Origin: an archaeon
GTDB lineage: Archaea; Aenigmatarchaeota; Aenigmatarchaeia; QMZP01; JAFGSV01
Direction: 5' to 3'
DNA: 50,173 bases
Assembly (NCBI GenBank): GCA_028279705.1
Contig: JANQNF010000037.1
Coordinates: 1 to 50,173, forward strand
Part shown: piece by piece, positions 10,083 through 18,425 of the stretch
How the letters are laid out: every line of letters begins with the position of its first letter
How positions within the stretch are numbered: the first letter of the stretch is position 1
Position numbers and translations under genes: made by a program
The notes under the pieces: model-generated
Told to the model about the DNA's origin: nothing
Databases searched by the model: none
Seen by the model: only the letters and a program-made list of their open reading frames with translations

Positions 10083-13000
10083 ATGTTAAGTTCGAAAATA
10101 CTTGCAGGACTGCTGGTGTTAATCTCACTAGCGTCAGCTGCATTGCTTCAGGGCGGCCTGACAGGATATTACCTGCTCATAACCGGTGCCAACTCCAACC
10201 TGGAGATGTGGAGTTCCGCAGACACCCAGGGGGGCTCTGTCGTACCTTTCATAGGAGAGAACGCGGTTTTCTACACAAACTTCACGGACAGTTCCACAGG
10301 GGCTCCCGTGACCGGCGGCGGTGTGTACTGTAACATAATGTTCAATGTCAGCGGTACGTGGTCGTCTCCTGTGGCAATGTCATATAACGGGACTTCCCAG
10401 CTCTACGAGTATTCGAGGAGTTTCACAAATATAGGGAATTACACCTGGAACGCATTATGTAACGGCTCATCATCAGGATATGACAGTGACATCAATGGCA
10501 CTGACAATGTCAAAATCTACAGATACGAGTGGTGGAACAACACGTGGGCGTACAGGATCAAGATAGAGGTTGCAAACGCTGACATCAACGTAACCAACTG
10601 GCCTGTTGAAAGGGAAATAAACTTCACCGACGTTCTCTTGCAGGTCAGCGGTAACGGTACTTTCGATAACAGTTCAACCCGACTCTATGAATATAACGAT
10701 ACAGGCGGAGTGATGCACGAGATCCCAAGCCAGTTCGATGAGGACCTTTATTCATACAATGCGCTCGCAAATGCCCTCGGCACGTTCATTTTCATAATGA
10801 ACGGTACTACCCAGGTCTCTGAAAGAAGGACATTTTTCCTTTACTTCGACGTGGAAGAGAACGGACCCAAGCAGGACCCTTCATATGCTACTAACCTTAG
10901 CTACGCCTTCAGCGGGGACGAACTAAACGTTAACAATACACGAATGGAGTACACGATAGACACAAACAGGAGCGAGAACACGTCTGGTTTGTACATATCA
11001 AGACTCAGAAACGTGGGAGGCCCGCCGATCTTTGTCAGCGCCACTGAAAATGACAGGACGATAGAATACATGGAATATTCAAACGGAACGCACAATTTCA
11101 GTTTTGACCTGAGGGACAACATCACCATAATCACGGGACCTGTGAGGATAACAGTTATTCAGGAGGGTGACGAGATAATATTCGGTAACACAAGCCTTGC
11201 CACAAACGAGGGGTACATGACAAAGAAGTATTACATATACAATAGTGCCGGTCCGGAAGAGTTTGGAAGTTTCATAAAGATCGAGCAGAACTTCACGAAC
11301 CTTGCAGGATACTCGATAGACAGGAACTCGACTGACGCGGGGTCAATAACATTTGACGTCGAAGAAGGTCTTTCGCCAGTGGGTTCGACACCACCATACC
11401 AGTATCTTTACAATTCCACAGATCCTTATTCATGGGCTTATGCATTCCACCCGACCGGTAACGAGATACTCGCCGCGATAAACATGAATGAAAGCACGCA
11501 GGAATTCTACGTCAAGAATAGTTCAGGGCTCAACAGGGTAGGAGTACACCTTCCCACTTTGTCCATAGCTTCCGGCCAGTCCATAGTAGAGAGCATGTTG
11601 TTTTACACCGGCAGGGGTGGAACCACAGAATTCGTCGACATAAAAAACGCCATAAAAAGCGATATGATCATAACTTCTGATTACTATGAGCCAAGGACCC
11701 TCGTCTCTTACACCGAAACGGAGTTCGACTACTACAACAGGAACGAAACAGTACTGATAACGGTCAATGTGACTTACGACCCATATGACCTCGTAAGTTA
11801 TGTGAACTCTACACTCGACAATTCAACTGCAGGGACCTCGGATGATATAGTCATCATGATGTACGATGATGGTACTCACGGTGACCAGACTGCTGGCGAC
11901 GATGTTTACACCAACACATACAATGTAACAGTTTACGAGAATTACGGCCTGTGGAGGGCCACTGCGACCTTCTATGACAGCGACACGAACTTTCTCAACT
12001 CCTCTTACAAGGACTTCACCGTGACGAAGACGTTTTTCGTTGACACCGTCGTTATCAATCCCCTCGGTGACGTCGGCAGGCTGGTAAACGCCACTGTTGA
12101 CGTCATGAACTACAGGCAGGACGTTTGGCATCCCGGCGCGAACGTCACATGCGCCGTTTACCAGACAGTCACAAAACTTTTCGACGTGGACGAGGAGAAC
12201 ATAACAGACCACAACAACGGAAGCTATCGCCTGAACTTCACTGCCCCCGCGATGTTTGGGCTGTTCACGCTCAACTGTTCCGCGGAGAAAGACGGAAATG
12301 ACGGTTACGATGAATACGACTTTTCAGCTGAAGAGGTAGACACGGACGTCCAGATAGTCGTGAGCCCACTGAACTATACCGTCACAAACGTCACGTGGTT
12401 TGACAACGAAAGCTTCACGGTAACGGTGAACGCGACCAACACTGCAAACGGCACGGCATACAACGCCACCATAGGAATAGAACTTCCCGTGAACATAACC
12501 TCAAACGGCACTTCACTAATGTGTGACGATGGGGAAGGGGGCAACACAATACCGATAACCAAGACATGCACGGTGGATTTCAATCTCACTGTCCTTGAAA
12601 CGACCGCCCCGACCAACTTCACGATAAATGTCACGGTGGACTGGGACAACAAGGATACAAGCCACGAGCAGAACCAGACTCACATGAATGCCAGTGTCGG
12701 CCCGACTTACATACTTGACGTACTCGAGAACAATATCACAAGCTTCGTGTCTTCCGGTAACCTGAAGAACATAGGCAATATCACGGTCAGGTCAATCGGT
12801 AATGCGCCCCTCCAGGAAGCAAACTTCACTGTCACCGGGTTCGCATCGGAATTCAATTTCACAGCAGTTCCTTCCGACTATCCCACGATCTCCCCCGGCG
12901 TGAATGAAAACGTGGGCTTATACCTACTGGTCGACGACGGCTACTCGACCGGAAACTACAGCGGAACTCTCAACGTCACGAGCATCAATGATGGTTACGA

Positions 13001-16000
13001 GGAACTTTTGGTAAACATCACAGTATCCGGCACCAACATGACACTCAATACCACGCCAACCAATTTCACTGCAGACAACGTGACTTATTACAGCTCACAG
13101 TCCTTTTCACTGGATTTCAACGTGACAAACGAAGGTAACGTGACTGCATACTCAAATAACGTGACCATAGAATTCTCAGACGCACTCATAAGTACCACCA
13201 ATGCCACTTCCTACTCGTGCGGCGACATGGACCCAGATGAAAGCTGCGATGGTATTTTCAACGTGGTCGTGTCCAATGGCACGTCACCGGGCAATTACAC
13301 GGTCAACGTGAGTACATTATGGTTCAATCCTGAGATAGGCATATGGCATGAAAACAGCACGACCAATGTGACAGTCCTTTCAAACGTCAACCTGACAATA
13401 CCTGAGAATGATTTGACAGGGTCCCTCGTCCACGGGACTTCGGGATTCATAGTGGACTTTAGGATGAACTCCACGGGAAACGACAACGTAACGAACGTGA
13501 CTGTCATCATAGACGACGAGATAGGAAATTTCCAGTATTTCAACCTGGCAGCCGTACCCAACGTGACCCAGACCCAGGGCGGGACGGTATATGCGGGACA
13601 GTTCATAACGGTCAACATAACAGGCAGCATACCACTCAGCTATCCCAATGGCACGTACCAGGGTTTTGTTAACGTCACTACCAACAATTCAGGCTACAAA
13701 GTCATACCGTTCAATGTCACCGTACCTGAAAGCAGGACCTGGATATTCAGCCCACCAAGCTGCGAACATCCCGAATCTCCCGATTACGGGATAGCTTGTA
13801 ACATAACGGTCAATAACACAGGTAACGTCAACATATCGTTCAACATAACACCTGCAGCAACGAACACGAGTGAGAACAATCATACATGGCTCAGCACATA
13901 CGTTTTCTTGCTTGAAAACCAGACAGGAACCCATTTCAGCGTTTATTATAACGTGACTGACGACCTTTTAGTTTTCTACAACGCAAGCTACAACATCACA
14001 GCATATCTCGGAGAGCCGCAGAGCGCCAACTTCTCGGTGCTCCTTACTCCCTTCATAGTACCGCTCATAGAGATCAACATCACTCCCCAGCATTTCTCGC
14101 AGACCAATTCCACAGAGATACTGGTCTACGTGACCGACCAGGCAGGGATAGCTGGAATAAACAGGACAGTGATAAACGTAACAAGACCCGGAGGCACAGT
14201 CGACCAGATCCAGATGAGGAGAGTAGGCGCTGCGACCGACCCATACGTTTACCAGGAATTCTATCCAGACGATCCCATTGACGGCCTGTGGGGAAACACG
14301 GCCGAGGACGGCAATTACACCATAATTGTCTATGCCGAAGACAACTTCGGGCTCAATGATACTCTCAACAGCAGCTTCTACGTATACAAGAGACTCTACG
14401 TCAGCGTGTCCACGTCAAGGGCCAACGGGCAGTACTATCAGGGAGAGATGGGAACGCTTGTCTACAGCGTCCTTGACGCGCAGGGAGAAGGCGTGCAGGG
14501 TGCAAGCGTCAACATAACAATAACTGACCCGACAAACCGTTCAGTCAATATGGAAAACGAGAACTTTGTGACTAACAGCCTCGGGGAACCTTCTTCGTAT
14601 CCGTATTTCACGCTGTTCTCGGATTCACCGACAGGAACATACGATATAACTGCGCAGTCCTCATACAACGACACGCCCGTCTCCCAGATAGTCACAAACA
14701 CAAGTGTAGTGAGCTTCAGCGTCCTTGAGACGAGGCCCGGGATGCTCACACTCGACCTTGAAGCGCCCGCTGAGACGAGCACAACAGACGGCCTTGAGGT
14801 CACTGCCATAATAACAGATGGCGTCACCAACATAGACCCCGACAATATAGTCGTGTCCCTTTACGACTCCCTTGACAACGCGATACTCGAAAACCAGAGC
14901 ATGACACAGCTTTCACTTGGTCGGTACCAGAGGTACTACAATACGTCAACCTCCTCAAACCAGGGCAACTGGAGATGGGTGGTCACAGTGACCAAGGACA
15001 GCAATACGATCACAAAGGACGTTTACACGCGCCTTATAGGTGGCCCATTCGACGTAAGGGACATTGTAATACTTGACAGTAGCATACCAATTCTTGGCAT
15101 ATCAGTCGTGATAGAGAACACCGGAGACGACTCCCAGGACGCCTTCATACAGTGGAACCTCACAAGGACGGACACCAGCGAGTCCCTTGACGAGGGACTT
15201 GACACCGTGCTGATACCTGCAAACTCCGAGGTAACGCACGTCGTGAACCCAGACAACATATCATATATTGGTGACGTCAGGATAACGATCGTAGTGACCT
15301 ACTCCGGGACCGAGAAGGCTGCAGCGTATGACGAATTCACTACAACCGAGGAAGAGCCTCCAAGACCCCCTGACACCGGAGGCGGCAAGGGCAAGGGTGA
15401 TGCAGCCGGTCCTGCCGGGCCGGCAGGTCCGGTCGGCGTGCCCGGTATAGAGATAATAGAATACCCCGATGAGATACCGACAGAGACGGGATGGTCGCAG
15501 TACCCGTCAGTGACCATAAACAACAGCGGAACCACGGTTCTTCGTGACATTGAACTAAAGCTCAGCGGCATACCTGACAGCTGGTATAATATCACACCGA
15601 TTATCATACCTCTTCTTAATCCGGGGGAGACGATGACATTCGTCCTGAACCTGCTTGTACCGACGGGGACAGAGGCCAGGCAGTATTACGGTACATTCAA
15701 CGTGACTTCCGGGGGAGTGTATGACGAGAAACTCACGTCAGTCATAGTGTTCGGCTCCAGGGAGGAGCTTGTCAGATACCAGCTTGAGAAACTCAAGAAA
15801 GCTTTTGCTGAATTCGAGGATGATGTCAATGCCACCGCAGAGATCGGCGAAAAGGACCTGAGCAGGGTATATGACATCATGGAAGAGATACAATACCAAA
15901 TAGACCTCACCGAAGGCTACCTGAGTGCCAGGCTGTTTGAGGAGGCGCTAAACTCAGTGACCACGGGATGGCGGCTTCTTGACAGGGCAAGGGAGCTTCT

Positions 16001-16391
16001 CAGGGACGCGCCGCCGCTCAAGCCGATGACGATCCTTGAGATACCGGACTGGATGTTAACACTCATACTGATACTCATAATAGCATCACTTGCACTTGTC
16101 ATAGTTGCAAACCACTACAGGAAGAGGCTGGAGAGGATATTCAAGTTCAGGCAGAAAGGCCCGCAAACAACAACTGCAAAAGACATAATAGGGCTTGGCG
16201 CTGACCTGGGAGGCGCTTCTGATGAAACGATGGCAGCTACCAGGAAGCTTGAAGAAAGGAAGAAGATAGAGAAGGTTCTGGGTCTCCTTGAGAGGGAATA
16301 CAAGGAAGGAATCATCTCGGAGAGGGCCTATAACGAGCTTAGAAAGCGCAACATGGAGAAACTCAAGCAGATGGGAGGAGAAGCGCAGTAA
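10083..16391 (+). CDS. Giant type I surface glycoprotein with cytosolic helical tail
   Basis: The product has 2102 aa. An N-terminal signal peptide (MLSSKILAGLLVLISLASAA) is followed by a beta-rich ectodomain full of N-x-S/T sequons. Near residues 155-270 (WWNNTWAYRIKI) it resembles DUF2341-type modules. Near 594-660 a DDGTHGDQTAGDDVYT segment resembles choice-of-anchor X modules. Many CARDB/NEW3-like domains follow. A Gly/Pro-rich collagen-like hinge (about 15350-15450) precedes a NEW3-like domain and a membrane-proximal helical region. A single membrane helix lies at residues about 1991-2010, then a basic stop-transfer patch. The cytosolic tail ends in LLEREYKEGIISERAY, from residue 2068. 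It starts 1 bp after the preceding stop. It probably forms part of the cell envelope and is anchored to the coiled-coil partner; that partnership is inferred from the shared motif. Confidence 0.9.
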   Translation: MLSSKILAGLLVLISLASAALLQGGLTGYYLLITGANSNLEMWSSADTQGGSVVPFIGENAVFYTNFTDSSTGAPVTGGGVYCNIMFNVSGTWSSPVAMSYNGTSQLYEYSRSFTNIGNYTWNALCNGSSSGYDSDINGTDNVKIYRYEWWNNTWAYRIKIEVANADINVTNWPVEREINFTDVLLQVSGNGTFDNSSTRLYEYNDTGGVMHEIPSQFDEDLYSYNALANALGTFIFIMNGTTQVSERRTFFLYFDVEENGPKQDPSYATNLSYAFSGDELNVNNTRMEYTIDTNRSENTSGLYISRLRNVGGPPIFVSATENDRTIEYMEYSNGTHNFSFDLRDNITIITGPVRITVIQEGDEIIFGNTSLATNEGYMTKKYYIYNSAGPEEFGSFIKIEQNFTNLAGYSIDRNSTDAGSITFDVEEGLSPVGSTPPYQYLYNSTDPYSWAYAFHPTGNEILAAINMNESTQEFYVKNSSGLNRVGVHLPTLSIASGQSIVESMLFYTGRGGTTEFVDIKNAIKSDMIITSDYYEPRTLVSYTETEFDYYNRNETVLITVNVTYDPYDLVSYVNSTLDNSTAGTSDDIVIMMYDDGTHGDQTAGDDVYTNTYNVTVYENYGLWRATATFYDSDTNFLNSSYKDFTVTKTFFVDTVVINPLGDVGRLVNATVDVMNYRQDVWHPGANVTCAVYQTVTKLFDVDEENITDHNNGSYRLNFTAPAMFGLFTLNCSAEKDGNDGYDEYDFSAEEVDTDVQIVVSPLNYTVTNVTWFDNESFTVTVNATNTANGTAYNATIGIELPVNITSNGTSLMCDDGEGGNTIPITKTCTVDFNLTVLETTAPTNFTINVTVDWDNKDTSHEQNQTHMNASVGPTYILDVLENNITSFVSSGNLKNIGNITVRSIGNAPLQEANFTVTGFASEFNFTAVPSDYPTISPGVNENVGLYLLVDDGYSTGNYSGTLNVTSINDGYEELLVNITVSGTNMTLNTTPTNFTADNVTYYSSQSFSLDFNVTNEGNVTAYSNNVTIEFSDALISTTNATSYSCGDMDPDESCDGIFNVVVSNGTSPGNYTVNVSTLWFNPEIGIWHENSTTNVTVLSNVNLTIPENDLTGSLVHGTSGFIVDFRMNSTGNDNVTNVTVIIDDEIGNFQYFNLAAVPNVTQTQGGTVYAGQFITVNITGSIPLSYPNGTYQGFVNVTTNNSGYKVIPFNVTVPESRTWIFSPPSCEHPESPDYGIACNITVNNTGNVNISFNITPAATNTSENNHTWLSTYVFLLENQTGTHFSVYYNVTDDLLVFYNASYNITAYLGEPQSANFSVLLTPFIVPLIEINITPQHFSQTNSTEILVYVTDQAGIAGINRTVINVTRPGGTVDQIQMRRVGAATDPYVYQEFYPDDPIDGLWGNTAEDGNYTIIVYAEDNFGLNDTLNSSFYVYKRLYVSVSTSRANGQYYQGEMGTLVYSVLDAQGEGVQGASVNITITDPTNRSVNMENENFVTNSLGEPSSYPYFTLFSDSPTGTYDITAQSSYNDTPVSQIVTNTSVVSFSVLETRPGMLTLDLEAPAETSTTDGLEVTAIITDGVTNIDPDNIVVSLYDSLDNAILENQSMTQLSLGRYQRYYNTSTSSNQGNWRWVVTVTKDSNTITKDVYTRLIGGPFDVRDIVILDSSIPILGISVVIENTGDDSQDAFIQWNLTRTDTSESLDEGLDTVLIPANSEVTHVVNPDNISYIGDVRITIVVTYSGTEKAAAYDEFTTTEEEPPRPPDTGGGKGKGDAAGPAGPAGPVGVPGIEIIEYPDEIPTETGWSQYPSVTINNSGTTVLRDIELKLSGIPDSWYNITPIIIPLLNPGETMTFVLNLLVPTGTEARQYYGTFNVTSGGVYDEKLTSVIVFGSREELVRYQLEKLKKAFAEFEDDVNATAEIGEKDLSRVYDIMEEIQYQIDLTEGYLSARLFEEALNSVTTGWRLLDRARELLRDAPPLKPMTILEIPDWMLTLILILIIASLALVIVANHYRKRLERIFKFRQKGPQTTTAKDIIGLGADLGGASDETMAATRKLEERKKIEKVLGLLEREYKEGIISERAYNELRKRNMEKLKQMGGEAQ

Positions 16392-16404
16392 CCGCATGCG
16401 GTTA
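16389..16404. terminator. 16-bp perfect palindrome spanning the stop codon
   Basis: TAACCGCATGCGGTTA is self-complementary and includes the TAA stop of the surface protein gene. It could form a terminating hairpin or bind a dimeric protein. No long T-run follows directly, so a terminator role is uncertain. Confidence 0.4.
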
Positions 16405-16495
16405 ACATATTGTACGTTTCTAATATTCCACACTAATTATATGCCCATACAACTTTTTCGTAAAAACAAAAAACAAAACAAACAAACGCCACCGA

Positions 16496-16539
16496 GCCTG
16501 TGGGCGGGGCGCAGCACAGGCCACGTGACAGATACACGT
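16496..16539 (+). other. GC-rich hairpin pair in an A-rich intergenic region
   Basis: Two inverted repeats stand back to back. GCCTGTG (16496-16502) pairs with CACAGGC (16515-16521) around a G-rich loop, and ACGTG (16523-16527) pairs with CACGT (16535-16539). The surrounding sequence from 16460 is an A/C-rich tract, so the local composition jump is sharp. The element ends just before the TATA box of the next gene. It could be the end of a terminator, a small structured RNA or an operator. Apart from this, the palindrome at 16389 and the promoter, nothing else was seen in 16392-16579. Confidence 0.4.
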
Positions 16540-16542
16540 AAA

Positions 16543-16551
16543 TTTTTTATA
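16543..16551 (+). promoter_or_regulatory. TATA box for the 222-aa gene
   Basis: TTTTTTATA is centred about 32 bp before the ATG at 16580, the usual spacing for an archaeal promoter with a very short leader. Confidence 0.55.
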
Positions 16552-16579
16552 GGTTCATACAACATAAATAAACAGGTAT

Positions 16580-17248
16580 ATGGGAAAGTTAAAGGAAAGG
16601 ATAACAGATTACAAGAATTTTTGGCTCATATGGCTGAGTTCAGCCGGTCAGGAGCATGGCATTTCACTGTTCAAGATACAGAATTCGTGGGACATAAAGA
16701 CTAATTACCTTTACCACAACGAAAGCGGGCACGGTAAGCCCCTATTCAGGATAATGGAGGAACAGAGATACATAGACATTGTCGGCAACAAGATAAAGCC
16801 GAGGTTTGAATGGATACCAGACTATGTCTACGGCTTGTTCGGCAAGGAAAAACCTGTCGGCGGCTTCTGGTCACCGGAACTGGTCATAAAGGAAAAGTGG
16901 CAATACGTCCAGCCATTCATGGAATCCTACAGGAAATACTTCTTTGAGCTTGCGAACCTAAAGATACTGTACAGGGCGGACAGGGACACCGTCGGCATGT
17001 ACGGAAGATACGCGTTCGTCCACATATTCCTTTACGTGCTTTTCTCAAACATGATAAGTTTTTCCAAAAAGTACAGCGCCGAGATAGTATCGAAGATGAT
17101 AGCAACCTCGCTTTCGGTAGGTACAGGCGCAGACCTGCTGAATTATATGTACGAACTTCACTCGACTATAGGAGGGTCAGGGGATTTCCCGGTGTTGTTT
17201 CAGAACGAACAGGAACTCACCAAATTACTGTGCAATCTGAAGTGGTGA
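16580..17248 (+). CDS. Hypothetical protein, 222 aa
   Basis: No family was recognised. The protein is rich in aromatic residues (many Tyr, Trp and Phe), soluble-looking and predicted mainly helical, with a mildly hydrophobic stretch near residues 143-160 (FVHIFLYVLFSNMISF). It has no signal peptide. The start is supported by a TATA element about 30 bp upstream; a long overlapping frame from 16288 is a shadow of the preceding gene. It is followed 55 bp later by the MinD-like ATPase, so the two may be cotranscribed or share a pathway. It could be a partner or effector of that ATPase, but nothing in the sequence proves it. Confidence 0.75.
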   Translation: MGKLKERITDYKNFWLIWLSSAGQEHGISLFKIQNSWDIKTNYLYHNESGHGKPLFRIMEEQRYIDIVGNKIKPRFEWIPDYVYGLFGKEKPVGGFWSPELVIKEKWQYVQPFMESYRKYFFELANLKILYRADRDTVGMYGRYAFVHIFLYVLFSNMISFSKKYSAEIVSKMIATSLSVGTGADLLNYMYELHSTIGGSGDFPVLFQNEQELTKLLCNLKW

Positions 17249-17303
17249 GGCACACGAAGTTTAATTAATCAGAGAATGAAAAAAATAATACAGGTTTGAT
17301 ATA

Positions 17304-18080
17304 ATGGCAAGAGTGATAGGAATCCTGTCCGGCAAGGGTGGTGTCGGAAAAACGACCACTGTAGCAAACCTTGGAACGGCCCTCGCTTCACATTACAAGA
17401 AAAAGGTCATAATAGTCGACTGTAACATAACGACATCCCACTTAAGCCTATACCTTGGCATGTATTATTCCCCGGTCACCCTGAACCAGGTGCTCACAGG
17501 TAAGGCCAGCATAAACGAGGCCATATACGATTACCACGTTCCGGGACTGAGGGTAATTCCAGCTTCACTTTCACTAAAGGACCTGAGGGGAGTTGACGTC
17601 AGCAGGATGTCAAAGGTGCTCAAGAAACTTTCGGGCGAGGCTGACATAGTACTTCTTGACGGTGCGCCCGGAATGGGCAGGGAGGCAATGTCTACGATGA
17701 GATCAAGCGACGAGGTGCTTTTCATATCCACACCTTTTGTCCCTTCCACGATGGACATAATAAAATCCCATCAGGTCGCGCTCGAAATGGGGACCAAGCC
17801 CATTGGCATAATGCTCAACATGGTCGGAAAGGAAAGATACGAGCTCAGCGTCGAAGAAGTCGAGCAGCTTTCCGAACTTGAGGTGGTCTCTAGCGTTCCC
17901 ATGGACAAGAACGTGCTCAGGAGCCTTGCGCTCAAGACACCAGTGGTCCTTTTTGACCAGGCATCTCCCGCAAGCAGGGCATTCTACGAGCTTGCAGGAA
18001 AGCTTATCGGAGAGAAATACATTCCAGACAATTTCTTCACGAGACTTGCGAAGATGTTTGGCTTTGGCAAAAAGAAGTGA
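17304..18080 (+). CDS. minD: MinD/ParA-family ATPase
   Basis: This 258-aa P-loop ATPase has the deviant Walker A motif KGGVGKTT (residues 11-18), a VDCN switch strand near 38, and a VLLDGAPG strand near 115, which places it in the MinD/ParA/Mrp group. The last residues (NFFTRLAKMFGFGKKK) form an amphipathic, basic helix like the membrane-targeting sequence of MinD. MinD proteins cycle between a membrane-bound ATP dimer and a cytosolic monomer and position cell-surface or division machinery. No MinE or MinC homologue is visible. The neighbours are coiled-coil and small membrane proteins, so positioning of that assembly is a reasonable inference. Archaeal genomes often carry several MinD paralogues, so the symbol denotes the family. 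Confidence 0.9.
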   Translation: MARVIGILSGKGGVGKTTTVANLGTALASHYKKKVIIVDCNITTSHLSLYLGMYYSPVTLNQVLTGKASINEAIYDYHVPGLRVIPASLSLKDLRGVDVSRMSKVLKKLSGEADIVLLDGAPGMGREAMSTMRSSDEVLFISTPFVPSTMDIIKSHQVALEMGTKPIGIMLNMVGKERYELSVEEVEQLSELEVVSSVPMDKNVLRSLALKTPVVLFDQASPASRAFYELAGKLIGEKYIPDNFFTRLAKMFGFGKKK

Positions 18081-18090
18081 TTTTCTTTCT
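18081..18090 (+). terminator. Pyrimidine-rich tract after minD
   Basis: TTTTCTTTCT follows the stop immediately. Archaeal termination often needs only a T-rich tract, and a new promoter appears about 20 bp later, so this is a plausible terminator. Confidence 0.35.
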
Positions 18091-18110
18091 ACTGTTACCG
18101 GAAAACAAGC

Positions 18111-18122
18111 AATTTTATTTAA
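18111..18122 (+). promoter_or_regulatory. Promoter of the coiled-coil operon
   Basis: AATTTTATTTAA is centred about 36 bp before the ATG at 18153. It would start transcription roughly 10 nt before the first gene and is the only clear promoter for the operon running to 26037. Confidence 0.5.
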
Positions 18123-18152
18123 GTCAACTAACCAAATTATAACAAGATATAC

Positions 18153-18425
18153 ATGATAGATGTAGCCTTATCGGTCCTGCTTATCGCATCCGTACTTTTT
18201 CTTGTATACGAATTGCGCAAGTTCAAGGTACTACACTCGAGAAAGTACGAACTTCCAACTGAGAAAATATGGGAGAAGTTCGTCGGTATAAGACCCGATG
18301 ACATGGCGGATTCGGACCTTACTTCGAAGCTTCAGCACCTTGAAGGAAAGATGGACGAGCTTCATAACGATTTCAAGCAGCAGAAAAAGCTTACAAAAAA
18401 ACTCATTGAGGAGTTGGGCAAGTAA
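18153..18425 (+). CDS. Small membrane-anchored coiled-coil protein, 90 aa
   Basis: An N-terminal membrane helix (IDVALSVLLIASVLFLVYEL, residues 2-21) is followed by a basic patch and a soluble part that ends in a short coil (about residues 57-88, LTSKLQHLEGKMDELHNDF). The topology is probably N-out/C-in, leaving the coil in the cytosol. Its TAA stop overlaps the next ATG (TAATG), which indicates translational coupling to the large coiled-coil gene. It could dock the downstream coiled-coil proteins to the membrane. No family was recognised. Confidence 0.82.
   Translation: MIDVALSVLLIASVLFLVYELRKFKVLHSRKYELPTEKIWEKFVGIRPDDMADSDLTSKLQHLEGKMDELHNDFKQQKKLTKKLIEELGK

Noticed and set aside
15350-15450. 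Collagen-like GPAGPAGP segment considered a collagen domain
   Set aside because: Too short for a triple helix; it reads as a flexible Pro/Gly hinge before the membrane-proximal domain.
16288-16704. 138-codon plus-strand frame bridging two genes
   Set aside because: It overlaps the end of the surface giant and the start of the 222-aa gene in another frame; the TATA box and protein composition favour the start at 16580.
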